Positions 1-5,617 of a stretch of 7,517 nucleotides of DNA are shown piece by piece. The position numbers and the translations under genes were made by a program. The notes beneath the pieces are model-generated. The model was not told where the DNA came from. It searched no databases and saw only the letters and a list, made by a program, of their open reading frames with translations. Source of the stretch: Desulfobulbaceae bacterium. Lineage in GTDB: Bacteria > Desulfobacterota > Desulfobulbia > Desulfobulbales > SURF-16. Position 1 is the first letter of the stretch. Each line of letters begins with the position of its first letter. The DNA is taken from the NCBI GenBank assembly GCA_021160685.1, contig JAGHCC010000364.1:1-7517 (forward strand), given 5' to 3'.

Positions 1-2
1 AC

Positions 3-149
3 CCCCAGGCATCAATCAGGCCCGTCAAACCCAACAAAACGAAAATTGTCGCTCTAGCCGGAGTTATGGGCGGATTCAGCGCTATCTTCTGCGCTTACAT
101 CCGCCATTTCTGGCTGACAAATCGAGAAAGGCCGACTAACAAAGGCTAA
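3..149 (+). CDS. C-terminal end of a Wzz-type polysaccharide chain-length determinant (partial)
   Basis: Only the last 48 codons are present; the gene enters from the left edge and ends at TAA 147-149. The visible part has a short proline- and lysine-rich stretch (PQASIRPVKPNK) followed at once by a hydrophobic glycine-rich segment (IVALAGVMGGFSAIFCAYI) and a short basic tail. This is the layout of the second transmembrane helix and cytoplasmic tail of Wzz/polysaccharide co-polymerase proteins, which sit in the inner membrane and set the chain length of O antigen or capsule. The conserved proline-rich motif before the helix is family knowledge; the match here is by pattern and is short. Its place directly upstream of nonulosonic acid genes suits an O-antigen or capsule locus. 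Another inner-membrane protein with a C-terminal helix is possible. Confidence 0.6.
   Translation, partial: PQASIRPVKPNKTKIVALAGVMGGFSAIFCAYIRHFWLTNRERPTNKG
69..105 (+). repeat. Two-tier inverted repeat in the wzz 3' end
   Basis: Outer arms 69-75 (GGCGGAT) and 99-105 (ATCCGCC) pair perfectly. Inside them 78-82 (AGCGC) and 91-95 (GCGCT) also pair perfectly around an 8-nt loop. It lies in the codons for the transmembrane helix, about 40 bases before the stop, and no T-run follows, so it is not an intrinsic terminator. It could be coincidence of codon use. Confidence 0.3.
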
Positions 150-167
150 ACGAAAAGAGTAATAACT

Positions 168-358
168 ATGCTGTCACAAAAGGAAAAACTCTAGTCACCG
201 GAGCAGATGGTTTTATCGGCTCTCGCCTGGCCGAAACCTTGATGCGTGTGGGCTGCGACGTGCTTGCATTTGTATTTTACAACTCCTTTAATTCCTGGGG
301 CTGACTGGATTACAGCGATACTGAGATCAAAGAAAATTTGGAGGCCTTTGCTGGCGAA
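168..358 (+). pseudogene. legB: Broken N-terminal fragment of a LegB-type nucleotide-sugar 4,6-dehydratase
   Basis: Translation starting at 188 gives TLVTGADGFIGSRLAETL, a Rossmann nucleotide-binding start, and later AFVFYNSFNSWG, then a TGA stop (302-304), then LDYSDTEIKENLEAFAGE. The Y-NSFNSWGWLD signature followed by EI..NLE.F.GD is typical of the LegB family of NAD-dependent 4,6-dehydratases in legionaminic acid synthesis, so the TGA most likely replaces the tryptophan TGG. A plausible start ATG (168-170) lies 18 bases after wzz but is out of frame with this body. One extra A in the A-run at 178-181 would restore it, so a one-base deletion is likely. Family resemblance ends at about 358, where roughly 330 residues would still be expected to follow less about 64. 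Three lesions together show a dead gene and not a sequencing slip. LegB itself is known to form a 4-keto-6-deoxy nucleotide sugar. Confidence 0.85.
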
Positions 359-378
359 TATTCAAACTTCTTGAATAT
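358..378 (+). repeat. Perfect 8-bp inverted repeat at the end of the legB remnant
   Basis: ATATTCAA (358-365) and TTGAATAT (371-378) are exact reverse complements around a 5-nt spacer. The left arm begins exactly where resemblance to LegB stops. A T-run follows at 380-384, but the stem is too AT-rich for a convincing terminator. An inverted repeat of this size is expected about once by chance in a window this long, so only its position is suggestive. It could be an operator, a recombination footprint or chance. Confidence 0.35.
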
Positions 379-410
379 GTTTTTGCAAAAATCTCAATTA
401 ACCTTAATAC
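371..410 (+). promoter_or_regulatory. AT-rich leader with a possible weak promoter
   Basis: Bases 361-420 contain only 15 G or C in 60 by hand count, the lowest in the window, and sit between the dead legB fragment and the first intact gene. A weak -35-like TTGCAA (383-388) lies 16 bases before TAATAC (405-410), a poor -10 match. TTGAAT at 371-376 is another weak -35 candidate. Neither is a good sigma-70 promoter. The region is the natural place for a promoter serving the genes from 472 onward, since the broken upstream gene would disturb read-through from wzz. The call rests mostly on composition and position. Confidence 0.25.
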
Positions 411-471
411 GTTTTTGAGTTCCTCTAAGAAGAAACAAAAAACATAACCAAATGTACGGCACTACACTCTT

Positions 472-1662
472 ATGAAAGAAATTTTGCACCTAATAGGGAG
501 AGACCAGCCACTCTTCATTGAAGATACTCGAAAACACGATGAAACAATGAAAAGGATTGTTTCATCATCATCTTTTCTCGTCATCGGGGGTGCCGGTTCT
601 ATCGGTCAAGCCGTCACCAAAGAGATTTTCGAACGTAATCCAAAAAAACTTCATGTTGTCGATATCAGTGAAAATAATTTAGTTGAGCTGGTACGTGATA
701 TTCGCAGCTCCTTTGGTTATATCGACGGGGAATTTAAAACATTTGCCCTTAATATCGGATCCGATATTTACGATGCATTTATCGATGCCGACGGTGATTA
801 TGACTATGTACTTAACCTTTCGGCTCTCAAACATGTTAGGAGTGAGAAAGACCCTTACACCTTGATGCAAATGATAGAGAGCAATATTTTTAACACCGAC
901 AAGACATTACACCAATCGATTAATAAGGGAACGAAAAAATACTTCTGTGTTTCAACTGATAAAGCCGCCAACCCTGCCAATCTGATGGGGGCAAGTAAGC
1001 GGATCATGGAAATGTTTTTGATGCGTCGTAGTAAAGATATCGAAATTTCGACGGCAAGGTTTGCCAATGTCGCCTTTTCAGACGGATCGCTCCTGCACGG
1101 GTTCAACCAACGCATCCAGAAACACCAACCAATAGTGGCCCCCAATGACATTAAACGATATTTTGTCACACCCAAAGAATCTGGAGAACTGTGCCTGATG
1201 AGTTGCATCTTTGGCGAAAACCGGGATATTTTTTTCCCTAAACTCTCCGAAGCACTACATCTGATCTCTTTTGCCGATATTGCTGTCAAATATCTTGACA
1301 ACCTTGGTTACGAACCACATCTTTGTCAAAGTGAGGATGAGGCGAGAGCCTTGGCTAAAACCCTTGTAAATCATGGCAAATGGCCATGCCTGTTCAGCAA
1401 AAGCGACACAACTGGTGAAAAAGATTTCGAAGAATTCTTTACGGATGAAGAGGAACTCGATATGACCCGCTTTACAAACCTCGGCATAATAAAAAATAAA
1501 CCCATCTACAACGATGTCCTGTTAAACGAATTTGAAGAGACAATCCGAAGCTTTCGAAGATCCGGGCACTGGAGCAAAGGGCAGATTGTCGAACTATTTT
1601 TCAGATTGATACCCGATTTCGACCACAAAGAGATGGGGAAATATCTCGATGAGAAAATGTAA
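472..1662 (+). CDS. CapD/FlaA1-like nucleotide-sugar 4,6-dehydratase (soluble short form)
   Basis: This 396-residue protein is a short-chain dehydrogenase-type enzyme of the polysaccharide biosynthesis CapD-like family. It probably converts a nucleotide-linked N-acetylglucosamine into its 4-keto-6-deoxy form in the cytoplasm. The NAD(P) motif GGAGSIGQA is at residues 39-47. The catalytic stretch STDKAANP has Thr162-Asp163-Lys164, and Met172-x3-Lys176 (MGASKR) stands where classical members have Tyr-x3-Lys, as known for PglF/FlaA1/CapD enzymes. No transmembrane segments are present, unlike full-length PglF or CapD. The leading LIGRDQPLF segment before the Rossmann fold and the SDTTGEKDFEEFF stretch near residues 310-330 are features I associate with dehydratases paired with LegC-type aminotransferases, as here. 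ATG 472 keeps that leader but has no clear Shine-Dalgarno. The stop is 3 bases before the next ATG. Whether the substrate is UDP- or GDP-linked cannot be read from sequence. Confidence 0.88.
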   Translation: MKEILHLIGRDQPLFIEDTRKHDETMKRIVSSSSFLVIGGAGSIGQAVTKEIFERNPKKLHVVDISENNLVELVRDIRSSFGYIDGEFKTFALNIGSDIYDAFIDADGDYDYVLNLSALKHVRSEKDPYTLMQMIESNIFNTDKTLHQSINKGTKKYFCVSTDKAANPANLMGASKRIMEMFLMRRSKDIEISTARFANVAFSDGSLLHGFNQRIQKHQPIVAPNDIKRYFVTPKESGELCLMSCIFGENRDIFFPKLSEALHLISFADIAVKYLDNLGYEPHLCQSEDEARALAKTLVNHGKWPCLFSKSDTTGEKDFEEFFTDEEELDMTRFTNLGIIKNKPIYNDVLLNEFEETIRSFRRSGHWSKGQIVELFFRLIPDFDHKEMGKYLDEKM

Positions 1663-1665
1663 TTG

Positions 1666-2823
1666 ATGAAATACCAGGATACGATTGACTTTATCCGTTC
1701 ACTTTACAAAACGGATGAATTTATATCTCTTCACGCCCCGGTTTTTAGGGGCAATGAAAAGACATATCTCAACGAGTGCATCGACTCAACCTTTGTTTCC
1801 AGCGTTGGGAAATTTGTGGATCGTTTTGAAAATATGGTGGCGGAATTTGTCGGTGCCAAATTCGCAATCGCCACGGTCAACGGAACGGCGGCATTGCATA
1901 TCGCCCTAAAACTGGTCGGCGTTGATAAAGAAAGTGAGGTGATTACCCAGCCACTCACATTCATCGCGACATGCAATGCCATTAGTTACTGCAACGCCAA
2001 ACCGGTCTTCGTCGATGTTGATAAAGATACGATGGGGCTGAGTCCCGAAAGCCTCGCAGCGTTTCTGAAAGAGTATACGGCGATGCAAAACGGTATTTGT
2101 ATTAACAAAATGACAGGCCGAAAGATAGGAGCCGTTGTTCCCATGCATACATTTGGCCATCCCTGCCGTATTGACAAGATTGCCAAAACCTGTAACAAAT
2201 ATAATATTCCCTTGATTGAGGATGCTGCCGAGAGTCTCGGAAGTTACTACAGAGGTAAGCATACCGGAACATTCGGTAAAATATCCGCCTTCAGTTTTAA
2301 TGGCAACAAAACCATCACAACCGGTGGTGGCGGAATGATTGTGACTGATAATGAGAAGCTTGCAAAAAGGGCAAAACATATCACTACTACGGCTAAAATT
2401 CCACATCCGCATGAATATCTTCACGATGAGATCGGCTACAATTACCGCCTGCCTAATATCAATGCCGCCCTGGGTTGTGCCCAGATGGAAAAGTTGGCAG
2501 AAATCCTGGCCAACAAACGCGAGACGGCCGAAGCATACCGCCGTTATTTTTCCAAACGTGCCGATATTAGCTTTTGTTCTGAACCTGAAGGCGCAACCAG
2601 CAACTATTGGCTCAACGCCATTATACTTGAAAACACCCGGGAGAGAGACGTATTTCTCAAAGAGAGCAATGACGCCGGCGTCATGACTCGACCCATCTGG
2701 CGTTTGATGAACCGGCTGGGAATGTTCAAAAATGCTCTGCATGGGTCGCTTGAAAATGCACATTGGCTTGAAAGTCGTGTGGTCAATATTCCTAGTGGGG
2801 TTCGTTCAAGAATAAAAAAATAA
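1666..2823 (+). CDS. legC: LegC-type PLP-dependent nucleotide-sugar aminotransferase
   Basis: This is a 385-residue member of the DegT/DnrJ/EryC1/StrS aminotransferase family, resembling the LegC group that transfers an amino group to C4 of a 4-keto-6-deoxy sugar. The opening has the LegC-like pattern SLHAPVFRGNEKTYLNECI and VSSVGKFVDRFE. Asp186 in IEDAAESLGS should contact the PLP ring nitrogen, and Lys215 in FNGNKTITTGGGG is the expected Schiff-base lysine, followed by the glycine run. The family end motif ESRVVNIPSGV is intact, so the gene is full length. I chose ATG 1666 over the in-frame TTG at 1663, which directly follows the dehydratase stop. The two genes form one translational unit and supply consecutive steps. 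Base composition matches the dehydratase and differs from the downstream genes, suggesting joint acquisition. It is only distantly similar to the second LegC relic at 2887-3013. Confidence 0.9.
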   Translation: MKYQDTIDFIRSLYKTDEFISLHAPVFRGNEKTYLNECIDSTFVSSVGKFVDRFENMVAEFVGAKFAIATVNGTAALHIALKLVGVDKESEVITQPLTFIATCNAISYCNAKPVFVDVDKDTMGLSPESLAAFLKEYTAMQNGICINKMTGRKIGAVVPMHTFGHPCRIDKIAKTCNKYNIPLIEDAAESLGSYYRGKHTGTFGKISAFSFNGNKTITTGGGGMIVTDNEKLAKRAKHITTTAKIPHPHEYLHDEIGYNYRLPNINAALGCAQMEKLAEILANKRETAEAYRRYFSKRADISFCSEPEGATSNYWLNAIILENTRERDVFLKESNDAGVMTRPIWRLMNRLGMFKNALHGSLENAHWLESRVVNIPSGVRSRIKK

Positions 2824-2829
2824 TTCACG

Positions 2830-2846
2830 ACAGTGGCGGACACTGT
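2830..2846 (+). repeat. Small hairpin just after the aminotransferase stop
   Basis: ACAGTG (2830-2835) and CACTGT (2841-2846) pair perfectly around GCGGA, starting 7 bases after the TAA. There is no T-run behind it, so it is not a standard intrinsic terminator, and a 6-bp stem can easily occur by chance. Confidence 0.3.
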
Positions 2847-2886
2847 GATGTCATTGTTGATATGGAAAAAAGATGAGATGCACATC

Positions 2887-3013
2887 ATGACCGATATCCT
2901 TGAAACTGTAAAAAAGGCTGTTGGTGCTGCCGGTTGCCGAACAATTGGAGTGTCGGCTGATCAACATTCCGAGCGGCGCCTGGCTGGGAGCTTCTGAAAA
3001 TGACAGCAAGTAA
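2887..3013 (+). pseudogene. legC: Collapsed remnant of a second LegC-type aminotransferase
   Basis: Two ends of an aminotransferase seem to be fused with nearly everything between them deleted. From ATG 2887 one frame reads MTDILETVKKAVGAA, which resembles the short helical leader of many LegC proteins. From about 2930 a different frame reads PVAEQLECRLINIPSGAWLG, matching the LegC carboxyl end; the intact gene just upstream has NAHWLESRVVNIPSGV in the same place. Over the shared 12-codon core, LE.R..NIPSG, 8 of 12 residues but only 23 of 36 bases agree by hand count, so this is not a recent duplicate of the neighbour. About 350 residues are missing and the two halves are out of frame. The C-terminal part is firmer than the N-terminal part. 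The remnant frame runs to TAA 3011-3013, overlapping the next gene. Confidence 0.75.
2986..2990 (+). promoter_or_regulatory. Ribosome binding site of the acetyltransferase, inside the legC relic
   Basis: GGGAG lies 9 bases before ATG 3000 and is built from the last sense codons of the collapsed aminotransferase (WLGAS). The intact ancestor therefore probably overlapped the acetyltransferase and provided its Shine-Dalgarno, which would explain why just this end was retained. Confidence 0.6.
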
Positions 3014-3662
3014 CCTCATCCCTAAAATTGCGATCTTCGGAGCTTCCGGATTTGCCCGGGAGGTTGCTGACATCTGCCTGGCACTTGGTTGCCAGGATAT
3101 TGTTTTCCTGGATGTAAACCCTGCGCAGAAAACCTATTTCGGTTATCCTCTGTATGGTGATCCTGAAATCTCCAGGCTAGCAGCTCAAGGGTGGCTATTT
3201 GCTCTGGGGATTGGCGACAACCAACTGCGGCAAAAAATTTATTCCCGTTTTTCCCATCTTCCCTACCCCAACCTGGTTCATCCCTCGGCGACTTTTGGTG
3301 CCTTCGGCCAGCAGGAACCGCTGCAGGGGAAAAAAGGTAATATCATTTGTGCCGGAACTCGTTTTACCAATCAGATAACATTCGGTAACTTTGGCATATT
3401 TAATCTCAATGCCACCGTTGGTCACGACTGTCTTATTGAAGATTTCATCAATCTTGCTCCCGGAGTTAATATATCCGGCAACGTGCATCTGGAAAAAGGT
3501 GTTTATATTGGTACCAACGCCGTCGTTCTGCAGGGAAAGGACATTGATCATAAAATGCGAATTGGTAGCTTTGCAACCGTTGGCGCTGGAGCCGTGGTCA
3601 CGAATGATGTTGCGCTCCGCACCACGGTGGTTGGCATTCCGGCCCGGCCCCTGGATCGCTGA
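3000..3662 (+). CDS. PglD/NeuD-family sugar O- or N-acetyltransferase
   Basis: This 220-residue protein has the two-part build of the PglD/NeuD family. An N-terminal Rossmann-like domain starts with IAIFGASGFAREV (residues 10-22), and a left-handed beta-helix of hexapeptide repeats covers roughly residues 95-215 (for example NISGNV, VYIGTNAVV, IGSFATVGAGAVV). His142 in NATVGHDC aligns with the catalytic histidine known for PglD, and the end VVGIPARPL is typical. It probably transfers acetyl from acetyl-CoA to the C4 amino group left by the aminotransferase, the LegH/PglD step. It starts within the legC relic and ends 3 bases before the next gene. An acetyltransferase acting on another hydroxyl or amino group of the finished sugar (NeuD-like) is an alternative. 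The higher GC agrees with the downstream operon and not with the upstream pair. Confidence 0.85.
   Translation: MTASNLIPKIAIFGASGFAREVADICLALGCQDIVFLDVNPAQKTYFGYPLYGDPEISRLAAQGWLFALGIGDNQLRQKIYSRFSHLPYPNLVHPSATFGAFGQQEPLQGKKGNIICAGTRFTNQITFGNFGIFNLNATVGHDCLIEDFINLAPGVNISGNVHLEKGVYIGTNAVVLQGKDIDHKMRIGSFATVGAGAVVTNDVALRTTVVGIPARPLDR
3077..3096 (+). repeat. 7-bp stem in the acetyltransferase coding sequence
   Basis: CCTGGCA (3077-3083) and TGCCAGG (3090-3096) are exact reverse complements around a 6-nt loop. Several such stems are expected by chance in a window of this length. It is listed for completeness and no function is claimed. Confidence 0.2.
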
Positions 3663-3665
3663 CTG

Positions 3666-4571
3666 ATGTCCCTCATCGACCATAATGACCAGAGACGACT
3701 GGCCTTTATGACCGTGGTTTTCCCCGGTATTGAACCCTTTCTGCCCGACTATTTTGCTTCTTTGGTCGGCCAGCAGGAATCATCGCAGTTTGATATCGTA
3801 CTGGTCAATGATGGCATTGCCGACCTGGACCCGTATTTGCCTTCCTGGCCAGCCGCCATCAGGGTGATAGATGGCTGTGGTCGTCCGGCCGAAAATCGTT
3901 TACTTGGTTTCCAGTTCCTGGTGAGCAATGGCTATGACTTGGTGGTGTTCGGTGATGCAGATGATTTTTTTGCTCCCAACCGGGTGGCCCTTTCCCGGCA
4001 GCTCCTGCACCACTACGATATTGTAGTCAACGATGTTGACTTGGTCGATCAGCAGGGTCAGGTAATAGAACTTCGCTATTTTTCCCATCGACTGCCTGAT
4101 AAATCCCAGATTGACTTTTCTTACCTGAGCGACAAAAATATCTGCGGTCTTTCCAATACCGCCATCAGGGTTTCCTGGCTGGATGATGTTGTTCTGGAAG
4201 AAGATATTATTGCTGCTGACTGGGCGTTGTTTACCGCGCTGCTGGGTCGTGGAGCGCGGGCGATTTTCACCAGCAAAACCACCACCGCATATCGACAGCA
4301 TGGGGCAAACTGCATCGGTTTGGGCGGCAGCCCTGATGAAAGTTGCATTTCCCTCGGAATTGGAGTAAAAATCCAGCAATATAGTTTTCTTGAGCGGCAA
4401 GGTTACCGTTATGCCGGTAAACAGAAAAATGAATGTGAACAGCTGCGCCACTGTTTTGATGAGGATCCTGATTTTCGCCGCTGGTATGTTATGTGGGTGA
4501 AAAATCATCGGCAGGATCATACCCTGTGGTGGGAGGAGATCATGATTCCGGAGGAAAAACCATGGAAGTAA
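3666..4571 (+). CDS. Family 2 (GT-A fold) glycosyltransferase
   Basis: This is a 301-residue protein with GT-A landmarks. It begins with a hydrophobic strand (LAFMTVVFPGIEPFL), has VNDG with Asp49 for nucleotide binding, and FGDADDFF with Asp97-Ala-Asp99 as the metal-binding DxD motif. A later YRQHGAN segment (from Tyr209) resembles the C-terminal part of many family 2 enzymes. There are no transmembrane helices, so it would act at the cytoplasmic membrane face, adding a sugar to a lipid-linked glycan or to protein. It sits between the acetyltransferase and neuB, where a hydrolysing 2-epimerase is often found, so it may transfer the nonulosonic acid or a sugar next to it; that is inference. 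ATG 3666 follows the previous stop by 3 bases, with only a weak ribosome site. A start at 3708 would remove the first strand's approach but leave the core. Confidence 0.8.
   Translation: MSLIDHNDQRRLAFMTVVFPGIEPFLPDYFASLVGQQESSQFDIVLVNDGIADLDPYLPSWPAAIRVIDGCGRPAENRLLGFQFLVSNGYDLVVFGDADDFFAPNRVALSRQLLHHYDIVVNDVDLVDQQGQVIELRYFSHRLPDKSQIDFSYLSDKNICGLSNTAIRVSWLDDVVLEEDIIAADWALFTALLGRGARAIFTSKTTTAYRQHGANCIGLGGSPDESCISLGIGVKIQQYSFLERQGYRYAGKQKNECEQLRHCFDEDPDFRRWYVMWVKNHRQDHTLWWEEIMIPEEKPWK
4550..4554 (+). promoter_or_regulatory. Ribosome binding site that fixes the neuB start
   Basis: GGAGG is followed 7 bases later by ATG 4562. This is the best Shine-Dalgarno in the window and favours 4562 over the in-frame ATG at 4493, which would add 23 residues without family resemblance and deepen the overlap with the glycosyltransferase. 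Confidence 0.75.
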
Positions 4572-5617
4572 TGTTGACCGAGACGAGGGCTGTAGGTTCT
4601 GGCCATGAACCCTATGTCATTGCCGAGATTGGCGCCAACCACAATGGCGATATGGATCTGGCCCGGGATTTGATGCGGGCAGCTCATGAATGCGGTGCCG
4701 ATGCAGTTAAATTTCAATCGTGGACCCCGGATTCATTGGTTTCTAACGGAGAATATGAACGCAACCAGCAGTATACTGATTCACCCCATAAACATTTTGG
4801 CTCTTTGCGGGAAATGGTAGAAAAATATTACCTGCGGGAAGAGCAGCATTTTGAACTTAAAACATATGCGGATGAACTTGGAATTGATTTCTGTTCAACC
4901 GCCTTTTCTCTAGAAGAGATTGACCTTCTTGTCCGCTTGGATGTGCCCTATTTTAAGGTTGCTTCTATGGATATCAACAATCTTCCCTTGCTGCAAGCTA
5001 TGGCACGAACCGGAAAGCCCCTGGTGGTTTCAACCGGTATGGCAACACTGGCGGAAATTGAAGCCGCAATCAAGACCATCGAAAATGAGGGCAACCGCGC
5101 CATCGTTTTACTGCACTGCATTTCTATCTATCCTCCGGAGTTTGGTGATATCCATTTGCGTAACATCGGTATGCTTGAACAAACTTTTGGATATCCCGTT
5201 GGTTTTTCGGATCATTCCCTGGGCACGGCAATCCCCCTGGCGGCCGTGGCCCTCGGCAGCTGCCTGATCGAGAAACATTTTACTCTTTCCCATGAGCTGC
5301 CCGGCTGGGATCATGAAATTTCGGCTACCCCGGAGGAGTTACAAACCATTGTTCAGGAAGGACGGCATATATTTCAGGCTCTCGGCAACACCTGTAGACA
5401 GGTGTTGCCGGCGGAAGAAGAGAAGAAGAAGTCTTTTCGTCGCAGCCTTGTACTCAGTCATGATCTGCCTGTAGGGCATCTCCTGCAAGTGGAAGACCTG
5501 CTGTGCAAGCGGCCGGGAACCGGCATCCGTCCCGATGAGCTTACCTACGTGGTTGGCCGACAGCTGAAAACTTCATTACGACAAGATGACCTGCTTTCCT
5601 GGAGTGACTTACTGTGA
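4562..5617 (+). CDS. neuB: Nonulosonic acid synthase, NeuB/LegI family
   Basis: This 351-residue enzyme should condense phosphoenolpyruvate with an N-acetylated hexose (ManNAc or 2,4-diacetamido-2,4,6-trideoxymannose) to give a nine-carbon keto acid. The TIM-barrel domain fills about residues 15-280, with VIAEIGANHNGD, Lys50 in AVKFQS, VVSTGMATL, and LHCISIYPPEF. The two metal-binding histidines are His218 in FSDHS and His239 in IEKHF, spaced 21 apart as in known NeuB. The C-terminal SAF (antifreeze-like) domain begins near residue 290 with RRSLVLSHDLPVG and KRPGTGI. Length equals that of the family. The start at 4562 overlaps the glycosyltransferase stop by 10 bases, and the stop overlaps the next gene by 4. 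With LegC and PglD-like partners upstream, a legionaminic-type product is more likely than sialic acid, but LegI, NeuB and SpsE cannot be separated reliably by eye. A strong hairpin lies in its linker codons. Confidence 0.92.
   Translation: MEVMLTETRAVGSGHEPYVIAEIGANHNGDMDLARDLMRAAHECGADAVKFQSWTPDSLVSNGEYERNQQYTDSPHKHFGSLREMVEKYYLREEQHFELKTYADELGIDFCSTAFSLEEIDLLVRLDVPYFKVASMDINNLPLLQAMARTGKPLVVSTGMATLAEIEAAIKTIENEGNRAIVLLHCISIYPPEFGDIHLRNIGMLEQTFGYPVGFSDHSLGTAIPLAAVALGSCLIEKHFTLSHELPGWDHEISATPEELQTIVQEGRHIFQALGNTCRQVLPAEEEKKKSFRRSLVLSHDLPVGHLLQVEDLLCKRPGTGIRPDELTYVVGRQLKTSLRQDDLLSWSDLL
5383..5410 (+). repeat. Perfect 12-bp stem with 4-nt loop inside neuB
   Basis: CGGCAACACCTG (5383-5394) and CAGGTGTTGCCG (5399-5410) are exact reverse complements around TAGA, with a further U-G wobble possible outside. 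Chance alone would give such a structure with a short loop far less than once in a window of this size. It encodes GNTCRQVLP, in the linker between the catalytic barrel and SAF domain. A purine-rich run (5413-5431) follows, not a T-run, so it is not an intrinsic terminator. It would be a very stable mRNA hairpin; an RNase or translation-pausing role, or a domain-boundary insertion footprint, are possibilities. Confidence 0.7.

Larger units (their letters stand above)
359..2886 (+). other. Likely replaced or inserted segment carrying a dehydratase-aminotransferase pair
   Basis: This block is bounded on the left by a truncated LegB-like fragment and on the right by a collapsed LegC-like gene, and carries an intact dehydratase and an intact LegC-type aminotransferase. 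Hand counts of sample lines show lower GC inside (661-720: 22/60; 901-960: 19/60) than in the downstream operon (4621-4680: 36/60; 7201-7260: 32/60). The simplest inference is that an incoming two-gene cassette took over the job of the resident legB-legC pair. No transposase, integrase or long terminal repeat is visible, so homologous or illegitimate recombination is more likely than transposition. Exact ends are uncertain. Confidence 0.55.

Noticed and set aside
1663..1665. TTG as start of the aminotransferase
   Set aside because: The very next codon is ATG, which gives the same protein one residue shorter and is the more usual initiator.
1906..2763. Long open frame of about 285 codons on the minus strand
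   Set aside because: It lies entirely opposite the well-supported LegC aminotransferase, shows no recognisable motif, and is the usual antisense shadow of a coding region.
2887..2997. Small intact gene of 36 codons starting at ATG 2887
   Set aside because: The frame opens like a LegC leader but then goes out of phase with the LegC carboxyl end in the neighbouring frame, so it is better read as a collapsed gene.
3590..3635. CCGTGGT and ACCACGG inverted pair near the end of the acetyltransferase
   Set aside because: The arms are 7 bases with a loop of about 25, a size expected several times by chance, and lie in conserved coding sequence.
3900..4520. Minus-strand open frame of about 206 codons
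   Set aside because: It is antisense to the glycosyltransferase, whose DxD and VNDG motifs are clear; no domain or ribosome site supports the reverse frame.
4493..4561. Upstream in-frame start for neuB adding 23 residues
   Set aside because: The added residues do not resemble any NeuB start and the strong GGAGG at 4550-4554 is placed for ATG 4562.
5411..5431. Hairpin plus following run as an intrinsic terminator inside neuB
   Set aside because: The bases after the stem are purine-rich and lack the T-run needed, and termination here would cut neuB and the coupled downstream genes.
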